Source: Chitinimonas sp. BJYL2 (GTDB lineage Bacteria; Pseudomonadota; Gammaproteobacteria; Burkholderiales; Chitinimonadaceae). From it: DNA of 64,000 bases. The stretch covers positions 372,001-436,000 of the forward strand of contig NZ_JANZKW010000002.1 of NCBI RefSeq assembly GCF_027257935.1. The letters run 5' to 3'. Below, piece after piece: positions 25,354 to 33,757 of the stretch. Each line of letters starts with the position of its first letter. The first letter of the stretch is position 1. Position numbers and translations under genes: made by a program. A model generated the notes under the pieces. It ran no database searches and had not been told where the DNA came from. It was given only the letters and a program-made list of their open reading frames with translations.

Positions 25354-26439
25354 GTGCGCCTTTTGCCTGATTTCTTCGTCAACACCCTACTGCCCCGCGT
25401 GTCCGTACTGCGCGGCTGGCTGCGTGAAGACATATTCGATTACTACGGCCGCCTGCTGCACCCGCAGCTGCAATTGCAGCGCGTGTTCGCCCGCGTGGTG
25501 GCCAAGCGCCTTGAGGGCGACAGCACCGTCGTCCTCACCCTGGCTCCCAGCCGCCACTGGCGCGGCATGCAAGCCGGACAGCATGTACCGCTCACCGTAG
25601 AGGTTGGCGGTATCCGCCACACGCGCTACTACAGCCCCATGCAGCAGACAAATGGCTTGATCGAGATTGGTGCCAAACGCCAGGCTGACGGCTTGGTATC
25701 GAACTGGCTGCACGCGCAGCTGCAAGTGGGCCAATACATCGAACTGGGCCAGGCCAGCGGTGCCTTTACGCTGTCCAGCCCAACACCAACCAAGTTGCTG
25801 ATGCTGGCGGCCGGTAGCGGCATTACGCCCTTGCTGGCGATGCTGCGCGGCCTGCAAGCCAAGGGCCAAGCAAGCGACGCCGTGCTGGTTTACTACGCAC
25901 GCCATCGCCGCGAGCTGGCATTTATCGACGAGCTACGCGCCTTGCCAGGCCTTGCCGTGCATGTCTGCCTGACCGGCGAAGCTCCGCTGGCTGGCGAACA
26001 TGCTGGCCGCATCAGTGCCGATCAGCTGCAAGCACTGGTGCCCGATGCGGCGCAGCGCCACGCCTATGCCTGCGGCAGCTTTGGCTTTACCCAAGCCGTA
26101 GCGGCCATTGCCGCCCAAGGCGGCGTGGCCAGTCTGGCGCAGGAGTCGTTCAGCCCGCCGGTGTGGAACGAAACCGATGCAGCCACGGTGGAACTGACTT
26201 TTACCCGCAGTGGCCAGCAAGTGAGCGGCCAGACCGGGCTGGACTTGCTGAGCCAGGCCGAAGCGAACGGACTGCAACCCGCATTTGGTTGCCGCATGGG
26301 CATCTGCAATACCTGCACCTGCCACAAGCGCGAAGGTGCCGTGCGCGATTTGCGTACCGGGCAGATTTCGCTGGAACCCGACGAGACGATCCGCCTGTGC
26401 ATCTCTGCACCGGTCGGCCCCGTTGTGCTCGATTTGTGA
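25354..26439 (+). CDS. desC: Ferredoxin reductase (FAD/NAD domain plus C-terminal 2Fe-2S), partner of the desaturase
   Basis: A 361-residue electron-transfer protein. An FAD-binding barrel (AGQHVPLTVEVGGIRHTRYYSP) and an NAD(P)H domain (MLAAGSGITPLLAMLRGL, residues about 149-166) precede a C-terminal plant-type 2Fe-2S domain with Cys313, Cys318, Cys321 (CRMGICNTC) and a fourth Cys in RLCIS near the end. It would feed electrons to the desaturase 16 bp downstream. The start is GTG 25354 without a strong ribosome site; an ATG at 25344 is out of frame. Confidence 0.88.
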   Translation: MRLLPDFFVNTLLPRVSVLRGWLREDIFDYYGRLLHPQLQLQRVFARVVAKRLEGDSTVVLTLAPSRHWRGMQAGQHVPLTVEVGGIRHTRYYSPMQQTNGLIEIGAKRQADGLVSNWLHAQLQVGQYIELGQASGAFTLSSPTPTKLLMLAAGSGITPLLAMLRGLQAKGQASDAVLVYYARHRRELAFIDELRALPGLAVHVCLTGEAPLAGEHAGRISADQLQALVPDAAQRHAYACGSFGFTQAVAAIAAQGGVASLAQESFSPPVWNETDAATVELTFTRSGQQVSGQTGLDLLSQAEANGLQPAFGCRMGICNTCTCHKREGAVRDLRTGQISLEPDETIRLCISAPVGPVVLDL

Positions 26440-26455
26440 TCGACAAGGATCAACC

Positions 26456-27532
26456 ATGACCCTGAGCCGAACCCTCACCCCGCAAGAAGCCGACGCCTTC
26501 GGCCGTGAACTCGACGCGCTGCGTAACCAGCACCTGGCCGAGCGTGGCGAAGTGGATGCACGCTATATCCGCCGTGTCCGCACCAGCGTGCGCATCGCCG
26601 AACTCGCCGGTCGCCTGATGCTGTTTGCCGGCTTCTTCCCGCCTACCTGGATTGCCGGCACGCTGCTGCTGGCGTTTGCCAAGATTGTCGACAATATGGA
26701 GCTGGGCCATAACGTGATGCATGGCCAGTACGACTTCATGAACGACCCGGAATTTTCGGGCAAGACATTCGAGTGGGATCACAGCTGCACCAGCGATGCC
26801 TGGCGCAAGACCCACAACTACGAGCACCACACTTACACCAATGTGCTGGGCAAGGATCACGACGTAGGCTACGGCACCGTGCGCATCTTTGCCGAACAGC
26901 GCTGGCGGCCGTTCTACCTGCTGCAGCCGCTATGGGCATTCTTGCAGGCCGTTCTGTTCGAGTACGCGATTGCGATTTTTGATCTGAAACTCAATCGCTA
27001 CTTCAAGGGCAAAGTCAGCAAGGAAGAGCTCGATGCCAAGCTGCCGCCGGTAAAGCGCAAGCTGTGGCGCAAGTTCATCAAGGATTACGTGTTCTTCCCG
27101 CTCCTGGCAGGCCCCAATTTTCTGGGCGTGCTGGCGGGCAATGCGGTGGCCAACCTGCTGCGCAATCTGTGGACGTTTGCGGTGATCTTCTGCGGCCACT
27201 TCACGCAGGATGCCGAGGTGTTCCCGCCCTCGGTGCTCAAGCATGAAACGCGCGGCCAGTGGTATGTGCGCCAGCTGCGCGGTTCATCGAACCTCAGCGG
27301 CAGCTGGTTCCTGCACTTCATGACCGGCAACCTAAGCCACCAGATCGAACACCACCTGTTCCCCGATCTGCCCGCTCGCCGCTACGCCTTGATGGCCCCC
27401 AAGGTGCGCGAGATCTGCGCGCGGTACGGCCAGCACTACAACACGGGCAGCTTTGCCGGGCAGTTCTTCAGCGTGATTGTGCGGCTGTTCCGCCATGCCT
27501 TCCCGAGCCAGCCGCGCCGGCAAGCGGCATAA
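26456..27532 (+). CDS. desB: Membrane fatty-acid desaturase (acyl-CoA/acyl-lipid type)
   Basis: A 358-residue integral membrane di-iron desaturase. The histidine boxes are HNVMH (85-89), HNYEHH (120-125) and HQIEHH (about 295-300). The ATG at 26456 follows AAGGAT; a longer upstream frame is rejected because it runs through the reductase gene. It introduces a double bond into acyl chains, drawing electrons from the preceding reductase, and is probably repressed by the divergent TetR protein. Position of the double bond (delta-9 by analogy) is inferred. Confidence 0.9.
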   Translation: MTLSRTLTPQEADAFGRELDALRNQHLAERGEVDARYIRRVRTSVRIAELAGRLMLFAGFFPPTWIAGTLLLAFAKIVDNMELGHNVMHGQYDFMNDPEFSGKTFEWDHSCTSDAWRKTHNYEHHTYTNVLGKDHDVGYGTVRIFAEQRWRPFYLLQPLWAFLQAVLFEYAIAIFDLKLNRYFKGKVSKEELDAKLPPVKRKLWRKFIKDYVFFPLLAGPNFLGVLAGNAVANLLRNLWTFAVIFCGHFTQDAEVFPPSVLKHETRGQWYVRQLRGSSNLSGSWFLHFMTGNLSHQIEHHLFPDLPARRYALMAPKVREICARYGQHYNTGSFAGQFFSVIVRLFRHAFPSQPRRQAA

Positions 27533-27567
27533 AGCAAAACGGGGCGTGAATCACGCCCCGTTTTGCT
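27533..27567. terminator. Bidirectional terminator between convergent desaturase and acetyltransferase genes
   Basis: AGCAAAACGGGGCGTGA and TCACGCCCCGTTTTGCT form a long near-perfect inverted repeat with flanking T/A runs serving both strands. It begins immediately after the desaturase stop codon. Confidence 0.88.
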
Positions 27568-27574
27568 ATGGCCA

Positions 27575-27991
27575 TCAGCACTCTTTGACCATCAGGAACT
27601 TGATGATCCCGTTCGGGTAGCCCGCAATGCGCGCCCGCTCGGCATAGCCGTGCTTGAGATAGAACCCCGGTGCCTGGTAGCTCAGGGTGGTGAGGTAATA
27701 CACCGTGCAACCCCGGCCAGCCGCGTGGGCCTCAAACGCCGCCAGCAAGCGCGATGCCACGCCCTGCCCGCGCTGGGCTTCATCCACCCAGAGTTCCAGC
27801 AGTTCGCAGCACTGGCCCCAGGTGCGGCCGACCGCACCACCGATCAGCGTGCCATCGGGTGTCCGCGCAAATGCCGCCAGGGGTGCCACATCGTTCAGCG
27901 GGGCAACGGCATAGTTATGCCGCTCCAGCCCTTCATCCACCAGCGCCAGCGCGGCTTCGTCGGGCGCATCGGCAAGCTCGATGGCAATCAT
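27575..27991 (-). CDS. GNAT-family N-acetyltransferase
   Basis: About 138 residues from the ATG at 27991 (a TTG at 28012 would add seven). The acetyl-CoA site reads LWVDEAQRGQGVASRLLAAFEAHA, followed by the strand CTVYYLTTLSYQAPGFYLKHGY, the usual end of a GNAT domain. Substrate unknown. It ends at the shared bidirectional terminator. Confidence 0.8.
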   Translation of the reverse strand: MIAIELADAPDEAALALVDEGLERHNYAVAPLNDVAPLAAFARTPDGTLIGGAVGRTWGQCCELLELWVDEAQRGQGVASRLLAAFEAHAAGRGCTVYYLTTLSYQAPGFYLKHGYAERARIAGYPNGIIKFLMVKEC

Positions 27992-28052
27992 CAATTCGTC
28001 ATTGGCGGGCAAGGCGGACTCCCGGTGCAGGTGGCGATGAAGCGGCTATGCA

Positions 28053-28784
28053 TCAAGGACGACACACATCGTTCTGCAAGAAGGCAATGATCGCATCCTG
28101 CATGACCTGCCTGGAAGCCGGCGTGCCGTGGTCGTTCATGTCGTTGTGCTTGGTGTCCGGCAGATTCACGCGGCAGAAGCGCTCGGGCAGTTGCGTGGAA
28201 GGTGCCGGCAAAACGCCCGCGTCTGCCGGCTGATCGGCACTACGCAAGGTCAGCACCGGCAGAGAACCATTCTGTGGCAATGGCACCCGGCGATTATCCA
28301 GCGTAACCAGTGCCGCCACCGCCTGCGGGTTTTCTGCGGTGTAGAGCGCGGCAATATCCCCGCCTTGCGAGTGGCCCATCAGGGTGACTTTCTGCCATTG
28401 ATACGCCGGGAACTGCTTGGGCAACGCCTGCAGCAGGTAAGCCAGGGCATCCGCGCCCCGGCGCCAGTACGCCCCCCGATCCTTGGCGATGTTGCCGGTA
28501 TTGGGCATGGGGGCGTCGCCCTCCAGATCGTGCTGGACGATGATGGTCAGGTAGCCCTGCTTGGCCAATGCATTGCCGATGAATGAGTAATCCTTGGCGG
28601 CCACGGTGTAACCCGTTCCGAACAGCGCAGCCCGACACGGCGGCTGGCACCCGTCTAGAGATGGCGTGTAAATGGCCAAAGGAATCTGGCGCGATGACGC
28701 CGGATGAACAACGGTAGTCGTGACAGGATCTGCCAATGCCGAAACACCAGCCCAAGCAAGGGCGAATACAGCCAGTAAATTCAT
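28053..28784 (-). CDS. Exported alpha/beta hydrolase
   Basis: A 243-residue hydrolase with a short signal sequence (MNLLAVFALAWAGVSALA). The nucleophile elbow is GHSQGG (about residues 137-142); the acid and base are probably the Asp of RSADQ and a His in the KHNDMNDHG region near the end. The N-terminal strand (YTPSLDGCQPPCRAALFGTGYT) with a Cys pair fits a secreted esterase/lipase-like fold. Substrate not known. A terminator for the next gene upstream lies at 28815-28833. Confidence 0.78.
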   Translation of the reverse strand: MNLLAVFALAWAGVSALADPVTTTVVHPASSRQIPLAIYTPSLDGCQPPCRAALFGTGYTVAAKDYSFIGNALAKQGYLTIIVQHDLEGDAPMPNTGNIAKDRGAYWRRGADALAYLLQALPKQFPAYQWQKVTLMGHSQGGDIAALYTAENPQAVAALVTLDNRRVPLPQNGSLPVLTLRSADQPADAGVLPAPSTQLPERFCRVNLPDTKHNDMNDHGTPASRQVMQDAIIAFLQNDVCRP

Positions 28785-28814
28785 GCGCTTTGATGCCTGT
28801 TAGAAGAAAAAGAA

Positions 28815-28833
28815 AGGCAGCGTGACGCTGCCT
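28815..28833 (-). terminator. Terminator after the patatin/barrel gene
   Basis: AGGCAGCG and CGCTGCCT pair over 8 bp around a TGA loop; on the minus strand a T-rich run (TTTCTTTTTC) follows. It ends the patatin-barrel gene (28898-31120) before the hydrolase gene. Confidence 0.85.
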
Positions 28834-28897
28834 GTTTGGGCGAAGACGAATAGTTGAGTGATCGATCCACCACGCCCGAACCAAGCGGGATTGTCAG

Positions 28898-31120
28898 CTA
28901 GAAGTCGCCATTGATGCTCAGGTAAACCCGACCATGCCGGTTATCGCCATACGCGTAGCCAAAATAGGCCGGTCCCAAGCGTGTATCGCTGCCCACAAAC
29001 AGCACACCGGCGTAGCGCAGCTTGTCTTCGCGATAGCTTGCGTCGATACCGCCCCAGGTACGTGCAGTTTCAAGCGACACTCCCCAGAAGCCAGCCGTAC
29101 CGAGCAGCGGCGCCAGGCGCGTGACATCTTGCGAGAGGCGCAATTGCGCACGGGCGATGCGCTTGGCGCGGATGGCATCCACCCCATAGCTCGACAAGCG
29201 AAACAGGCCGCCCGCAGTAGGCAAGGAATCGATATCGGCATCATTCGACCAGTCGTAGCGCAGGTCGATCAAACCGGCCCAGGCACCCACGCGCAGGGCT
29301 TGCTTGAGCGTGAGGTTGGCCGTGCTGAAATCCTCATCTCGCCCCATGCTGGCCAGATTGCGGTAGGCGTTCAGGCCGGCGAAATAGCCTTCACGCGGGT
29401 ACTGGGCGCTATCTAGCTGGTCGATGGCGAACTTGAGGCGCACACCGCCTTGGGTGGTGGCCAGATCAGGGAACGCCGGATCACCAGTCGAACGCGATGC
29501 GCGGACGCGACTCTTTTCCAGCCCTATACGCAACTGGGCGGATCGACCCACGTTCAGACCCGCATCGATATTCACGTTACGGCGGACAAGCCGGTAATCG
29601 GCCACGCGCTCGCCGGCCAGATAAATGGGGAAGGCATCATTGTTGATGCTCCCTTCCAGCGCAACAAAGCCACCATCGTCGGGCCGCAGGGGCTGGTAAA
29701 ACGCGGTGCTGAGGCCACGCGCCTTACCCAGCCAAGCGCGTGTTTTCCACTCGCCACCCAGTTTATTGAGCCAGGTGCGGCGGTATTGTGCGCTCAGCAG
29801 GAAGGCCGCATCGTCTTCAAAATCGGTACGCAGACCCAGGCCGAGATCGAGATAACCCGGCCCCCAGGACTTTTCGCGCGGCAGGATCAGGAGGTTGGCG
29901 CCATCGCCATCGGGGATCAGCCGGTAATCAATCTGGTCAAAGTCACCGCGGGCGTAGGCACGGCCCAGGCTGGCGTGCAGCGCAGGTACATCCAGTGGCT
30001 CACCAGCCGGCACGGCCAGTGTGTCCTTGAGCACATCGGGGCTGACAAAGCGGGTGGCATCCACTGTTACCGACTTGACCTTGGGCGGTACAAAGGCACG
30101 CGCCGCTGTCTGCTCACGCCAGTTGGCGAAGGCTGCCGGCTCAACCTGCAGCGCAAGCAATTGCGGCAGGGCTTCGCGGGCAGCCAGCTCGCCGGCCGCG
30201 ATGGCGGTTTCAGCCGCATTGAACTCGGTGCCCGAGAGGGCGCCGAGTTCGGGCCGGATCAACAGATCCCGTTTGCCCAGCTGGGCAATCTGTTCGTCGA
30301 CATTACGCTGGGTCAGCACACGCAAGGTTTGGTCCGATACCGCCAGCGCATCGGTCACTTCCTTGCGGCTGAGCAGGGGCGAACCCACATCGATGGCGAT
30401 CACCCGCTCGCCGCAAAGGCCGCGTGCCACATCGACCGGCAGGTTACGGGCGATACCGCCATCCACCAGCATCCGGGTATCGCGCTCGACCGGCGGAAAC
30501 ACGCCCGGCACCGCCATGCTGGCGCGCATGGCCGCAGCCAGATCACCGCGCGAGAGCACTACCATATCGCCGGTTTCCAGATCGGCCGCTACGGCGCGAT
30601 ACGGAATCGCCAGCTGATCAAAACTGGGCAAGGCGGCGTTATTGACGAGCCGGCGGATCAGCAAGTCCACCTTCTGGGTACCGATCGCCCCTTTGGGGAA
30701 CAGCATCTCGCCCCGATCAGACAGACCCAGGCCCAGGTTCATCATGCCCAGCCAGTCATCCTGCTTGTCCTTGAAAGTGCGCTGGGGGCGGCGCGGGCGA
30801 TCATCCAGCACCTCATCCCAATGGATGGCGCGCACCGCCGCCTCGACCTCGGCCGCCGAACGACCGCCGGCATAAAGACCCCCAACCAGCGCCCCCATGC
30901 TGGTACCCACAACGCAATCAACAGGGATACGGGCCGCCTCCAGTACCTTGAGCACACCCACATGAGCCAGCCCGCGGGCGCCACCACCGCCGAGCACCAG
31001 CGCAACCTTGGGGCGTTCGGGGGGCGCGGCCTGCAAAGGCAGGGCCACACTCACAGACAGCAAGCAGCAGAGCAGTCGGAATACTGAAGCAGGCACAGGC
31101 ATCCTAAGCAGAGAAGTCAT
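28898..31120 (-). CDS. Outer-membrane patatin-like phospholipase with beta-barrel (type Vd autotransporter, PlpD/FplA-like)
   Basis: A 740-residue protein. Signal peptide about 1-32; patatin domain 38-330 with oxyanion loop GGGGARG (44-50), nucleophile GTSMG (Ser74) and DGG (Asp220 of the Ser-Asp dyad). A POTRA-like segment (about 340-420) and a C-terminal beta-barrel ending SINGDF follow, the layout of type Vd autotransporters that move a patatin lipase to the surface. Target lipids may be host or own membrane lipid. Its start overlaps the upstream LysR gene by 17 bp. Confidence 0.9.
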   Translation of the reverse strand: MTSLLRMPVPASVFRLLCCLLSVSVALPLQAAPPERPKVALVLGGGGARGLAHVGVLKVLEAARIPVDCVVGTSMGALVGGLYAGGRSAAEVEAAVRAIHWDEVLDDRPRRPQRTFKDKQDDWLGMMNLGLGLSDRGEMLFPKGAIGTQKVDLLIRRLVNNAALPSFDQLAIPYRAVAADLETGDMVVLSRGDLAAAMRASMAVPGVFPPVERDTRMLVDGGIARNLPVDVARGLCGERVIAIDVGSPLLSRKEVTDALAVSDQTLRVLTQRNVDEQIAQLGKRDLLIRPELGALSGTEFNAAETAIAAGELAAREALPQLLALQVEPAAFANWREQTAARAFVPPKVKSVTVDATRFVSPDVLKDTLAVPAGEPLDVPALHASLGRAYARGDFDQIDYRLIPDGDGANLLILPREKSWGPGYLDLGLGLRTDFEDDAAFLLSAQYRRTWLNKLGGEWKTRAWLGKARGLSTAFYQPLRPDDGGFVALEGSINNDAFPIYLAGERVADYRLVRRNVNIDAGLNVGRSAQLRIGLEKSRVRASRSTGDPAFPDLATTQGGVRLKFAIDQLDSAQYPREGYFAGLNAYRNLASMGRDEDFSTANLTLKQALRVGAWAGLIDLRYDWSNDADIDSLPTAGGLFRLSSYGVDAIRAKRIARAQLRLSQDVTRLAPLLGTAGFWGVSLETARTWGGIDASYREDKLRYAGVLFVGSDTRLGPAYFGYAYGDNRHGRVYLSINGDF

Positions 31121-32009
31121 CGCCGAAAGATAGACGGGCCTCGGCGTTCAGCCAATCTATCAGGGTTTGCAGTACGGGCCGATGCGGCGGCGCCTGCGTG
31201 GTGACGAGGTAATAGGCCCAAGGGTGGGCCAGCGTCTGGGAGAAAACCTGTACCAGCTTGCCGCTGGCCAGCTCGTCCTGCACCAGCGAGCGCCGCGCCA
31301 AGGCAATGCCCTGCCCTTCAACCGCCGCCTGCACCAGCATGCCGGAATCGCTGAACACCAAGCCGTGATCGGGTTCCTGCCAATCCAGCCCCACGCTGGC
31401 AAACCAGGGTTGCCAGGGCTCATCAATCGCACGCAGCAGCGGCTTGCCGGCCAGGGCATCGGGTGTGCCCGGCAGGCCACCCGAGAGCCGGGGGCTGGCC
31501 ACGACCAGAAAGTATTCATGCAGAAAGGGCTGGGCATGCAGGCCCCGCCATTGGCCTGGTCCGATACGGATGGCGAGATCCATCCCGGACTCGGCCAGGG
31601 ATTCAATCTGTTTGGAAGTCTGCACCCAGAGTTCGATATCGGGATGATCTTCGATGAATCGCCCGAGCCTGGGTGTGAGCCAACGCGCACTGAACGAGGG
31701 CAGAACCGTCACCACCAGACGCGGGCGCTCACGCTCGCGGCGGATGGCATCCAGCTCCTGCCCCACACCCATCAGCAAGCGGTTGACCGTAGCAGCCAGC
31801 CGCCTGCCTTCCGGAGTCAGGGCAATCCCGCGCCCCTGACGCACAAACAGTGCGTAGCCCAGCTGCGTTTCCAGCCCGCTGATCTGGTGGGATACCGCAC
31901 CGGGGGTCACAAACAGCTCGGCCGCCGCGCGCGCCACGCTACCCAGGCGGGCGGCGGCTTCAAACGCACGTAATGCGGGCAGAGATGGCAAACGGCCGGG
32001 CGATTCCAT
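31104..32009 (-). CDS. LysR-family transcriptional regulator (GcvA-like)
   Basis: A 301-residue LysR protein from the ATG at 32009 (MESPGRLPSLPALRAFEAAA). The winged HTH is at about residues 10-70 (ARLGSVARAAAELFVTPGAVSHQISGLE), followed by the periplasmic-binding-like effector domain. VTPGAVSHQI is typical of the GcvA group. Its 3' end overlaps the patatin-barrel gene by 17 bp, and it is divergent from the small DUF2917 gene. Which of the two it controls is open; many LysR proteins act on the divergent gene. Confidence 0.86.
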   Translation of the reverse strand: MESPGRLPSLPALRAFEAAARLGSVARAAAELFVTPGAVSHQISGLETQLGYALFVRQGRGIALTPEGRRLAATVNRLLMGVGQELDAIRRERERPRLVVTVLPSFSARWLTPRLGRFIEDHPDIELWVQTSKQIESLAESGMDLAIRIGPGQWRGLHAQPFLHEYFLVVASPRLSGGLPGTPDALAGKPLLRAIDEPWQPWFASVGLDWQEPDHGLVFSDSGMLVQAAVEGQGIALARRSLVQDELASGKLVQVFSQTLAHPWAYYLVTTQAPPHRPVLQTLIDWLNAEARLSFGDDFSA

Positions 32010-32125
32010 TGTTGAGTATTTCTCAATTAATTCATGAAAAAGGATCGATAGACGATCAATCCTCACACACAGAGAATGCAAGCACAGAAGGCCGGAATCA
32101 ACCTTCCTGATCAGTGGAGCGCATC

Positions 32126-32515
32126 ATGACAATACTGCATGATTTTATCGAATACGAACAAGAACTGGCGTGGCATCACCTGCGCAGCGTCAATGCCGAC
32201 CTGGGTGATCGCATTCATTGCCACGAGGGTCAGCTGTGGATCACCGACGCAGCGGGTAACGATGTACTGCTGAGTGCAGGGCAAAGCCACCGGATCAGCC
32301 ACCGCGGCCGAGTGGTCATCGAAGCCCTGTCTGCCGCCCGGCTGCAACTGCTGCCGAGGCGTACGGCCAGGCTCACAATGTCATCCATGCGCTGCCTGCT
32401 GCAACAAGCCCGCCGTGTCATCCATCGTCCCGGGCAACAGTTGATCGCCTGGTGGAGACGTCGGTCGCATCACCGTGGCAATGCGGCACCCGCAAGCGCA
32501 ATCTGTCCGCACTGA
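32126..32515 (+). CDS. DUF2917-family small protein
   Basis: A 129-residue protein with the DUF2917 pattern: a short N-terminal region, then LGDRIHCHEGQLWITDAAGNDVLLSAGQSHRISHRGRVVIEAL, a cupin-like strand series with the W and the SxG loop. The C-terminal tail is strongly basic (WWRRRSHHRGN). ATG 32126 has GGAG 6 nt upstream. The function is not known; these proteins often sit beside LysR genes, as here (divergent). Confidence 0.78.
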   Translation: MTILHDFIEYEQELAWHHLRSVNADLGDRIHCHEGQLWITDAAGNDVLLSAGQSHRISHRGRVVIEALSAARLQLLPRRTARLTMSSMRCLLQQARRVIHRPGQQLIAWWRRRSHHRGNAAPASAICPH

Positions 32516-32571
32516 GGTAACCCGGTCAACCGTGAGGTCATTCAACTTTTTCACCCCGCAAGGAGCACATC

Positions 32572-32769
32572 ATGGAACAGCATTTCGACGCACAGCATTT
32601 TGACGAACCCCACCACTACGACGACAAGCTCGAAGCCATCGTCATCTTCGCGATTGCCTTGGTCATCGGGGTCGGTGTACTGGTGTACTTTGTGGTCAAC
32701 GATGGTAATGCCGGCTATATGCAACGCTCGGATGCCACCCCGGCAAGCACCCAAGTGACCAAGGTCTGA
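32572..32769 (+). CDS. Small single-pass membrane protein
   Basis: A 65-residue protein with an excellent ribosome site (AAGGAG). The N-terminal 20 residues are polar and rich in His and Asp (HFDAQHFDEPHHYDD), followed by one hydrophobic helix (AIVIFAIALVIGVGVLVYFV, residues 22-41) and a short polar tail. No family recognised; the His/Asp stretch could bind metal. It lies 56 bp after the DUF2917 gene. Confidence 0.75.
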   Translation: MEQHFDAQHFDEPHHYDDKLEAIVIFAIALVIGVGVLVYFVVNDGNAGYMQRSDATPASTQVTKV

Positions 32770-32802
32770 GCCCGGTGCTGCGGTTTACTCACGCCCGCTG
32801 AG

Positions 32803-32847
32803 GAAGTGCCGGGCAGCGTTCCCCCCGGGAATACTGCCCCGCACTTC
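32803..32847 (+). terminator. Long imperfect stem-loop after the small membrane protein
   Basis: GAAGTGC/GCACTTC, GGGCAG/CTGCCC and TTCCC/GGGAA nest in one 45-nt hairpin with small mismatches. No T-tract follows, so it could be a Rho-type terminator or an mRNA-stabilising or regulatory structure. Confidence 0.45.
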
Positions 32848-32939
32848 TTCGGCGGTGCCTTGTCTGCTCCTCGGCGCGCTTGCGCCTGCTCGTCCACTGC
32901 CTATCCTGCAAGTCTTCTCCTCAAACACGCCACACGCCG

Positions 32940-33584
32940 ATGATCACACTTCATTTCGTTCCCAGCACTGCCAGCCTGACACCCCATATCTTGCTGGAGG
33001 AGCTGGGCATTCCTTTCGAGCTGGTCGAAATCGACAAAGATGGCGGCGAACTGGATTCGCCGGCCTATCGCAAACTCAACCCCAATGGCTTGATCCCGGT
33101 ATTGCGTGATGGTGATCTGGTGCTGTTTGAAACCGCCGCGATCTGTCTGCATCTAGCGGACACCCACCCCGACGCCGCGCTGATGCCTCCCCTTGCCACA
33201 CCCGAGCGTGCAGAGACCTACAAGTGGCTGAGCTGGCTCTCCACCACCTTGCAGCAAACCCTGATCCTGTACTTCTATCCGCAGCGCTGGGCAGACAACG
33301 AGGCAGGCGCCGAGGTCGTGAAGTGCTGCGCACGCGATAAAACCCTGCTGTTGCTGGAGCAGATCGATACCCAGCTCGCCAGCCATGGCCAGCCCTGGCT
33401 CTTGGGTACGCAGTTCAGCCTGGTGGACATCTACGCCATGATGCTGTGTCGCTGGACGCGCAACTTCCCCGAGCGCAAGGCGCGGGATTTCACCCACATC
33501 AAACCCTGGCTGGATCGCGTACTGGCCCGCCCTGCCGTGCAGCGCGCGTTTGCGCGTGAAGGTCTGGTGGCACCGTTCGTTTGA
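32940..33584 (+). CDS. Glutathione S-transferase family protein
   Basis: A 214-residue GST starting at ATG 32940 (MITLHFVPSTASL). The thioredoxin-fold N-domain holds the Ser-containing segment STASLTPHI (about 9-17), the cis-Pro segment NGLIPVLRD and the glutathione-binding loop FETAAICLHLADT. The all-helical C-domain has the SLVDIYAMML capping box. It detoxifies electrophiles or acts as a lyase-like enzyme; specific substrate unknown. Confidence 0.85.
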   Translation: MITLHFVPSTASLTPHILLEELGIPFELVEIDKDGGELDSPAYRKLNPNGLIPVLRDGDLVLFETAAICLHLADTHPDAALMPPLATPERAETYKWLSWLSTTLQQTLILYFYPQRWADNEAGAEVVKCCARDKTLLLLEQIDTQLASHGQPWLLGTQFSLVDIYAMMLCRWTRNFPERKARDFTHIKPWLDRVLARPAVQRAFAREGLVAPFV

Positions 33585-33595
33585 GATGCTGGGGA

Positions 33596-33679
33596 GGGTG
33601 CAATAAGGCCCAGCCGCATTGCACCTTGGCCGGCAACGCCACGCCTGATGGTGCAACACGCTGCGCTTATTGCACCCTA
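33596..33679. repeat. Intergenic palindromic repeat (copy A) of GGTGCAAT octamers
   Basis: Contains GGTGCAAT (33597-33604), ATTGCACC (33618-33625), GGTGCAAC (33650-33657) and ATTGCACC (33669-33676) in alternating orientation. The outer arms GGGTGCAATAAG and CTTATTGCACCC pair perfectly over 12 bp. It lies in the gap before the glycerophosphodiesterase gene. Copy B is at 36874-36953. Confidence 0.85.
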
Positions 33680-33757
33680 GGGGTTGACCGGGCCTGCCGG
33701 TTACCGCTGCCGGCGTGAGGGTCTACACTTCTTTCAAGTCCCTCACGGAGTCTGCCC

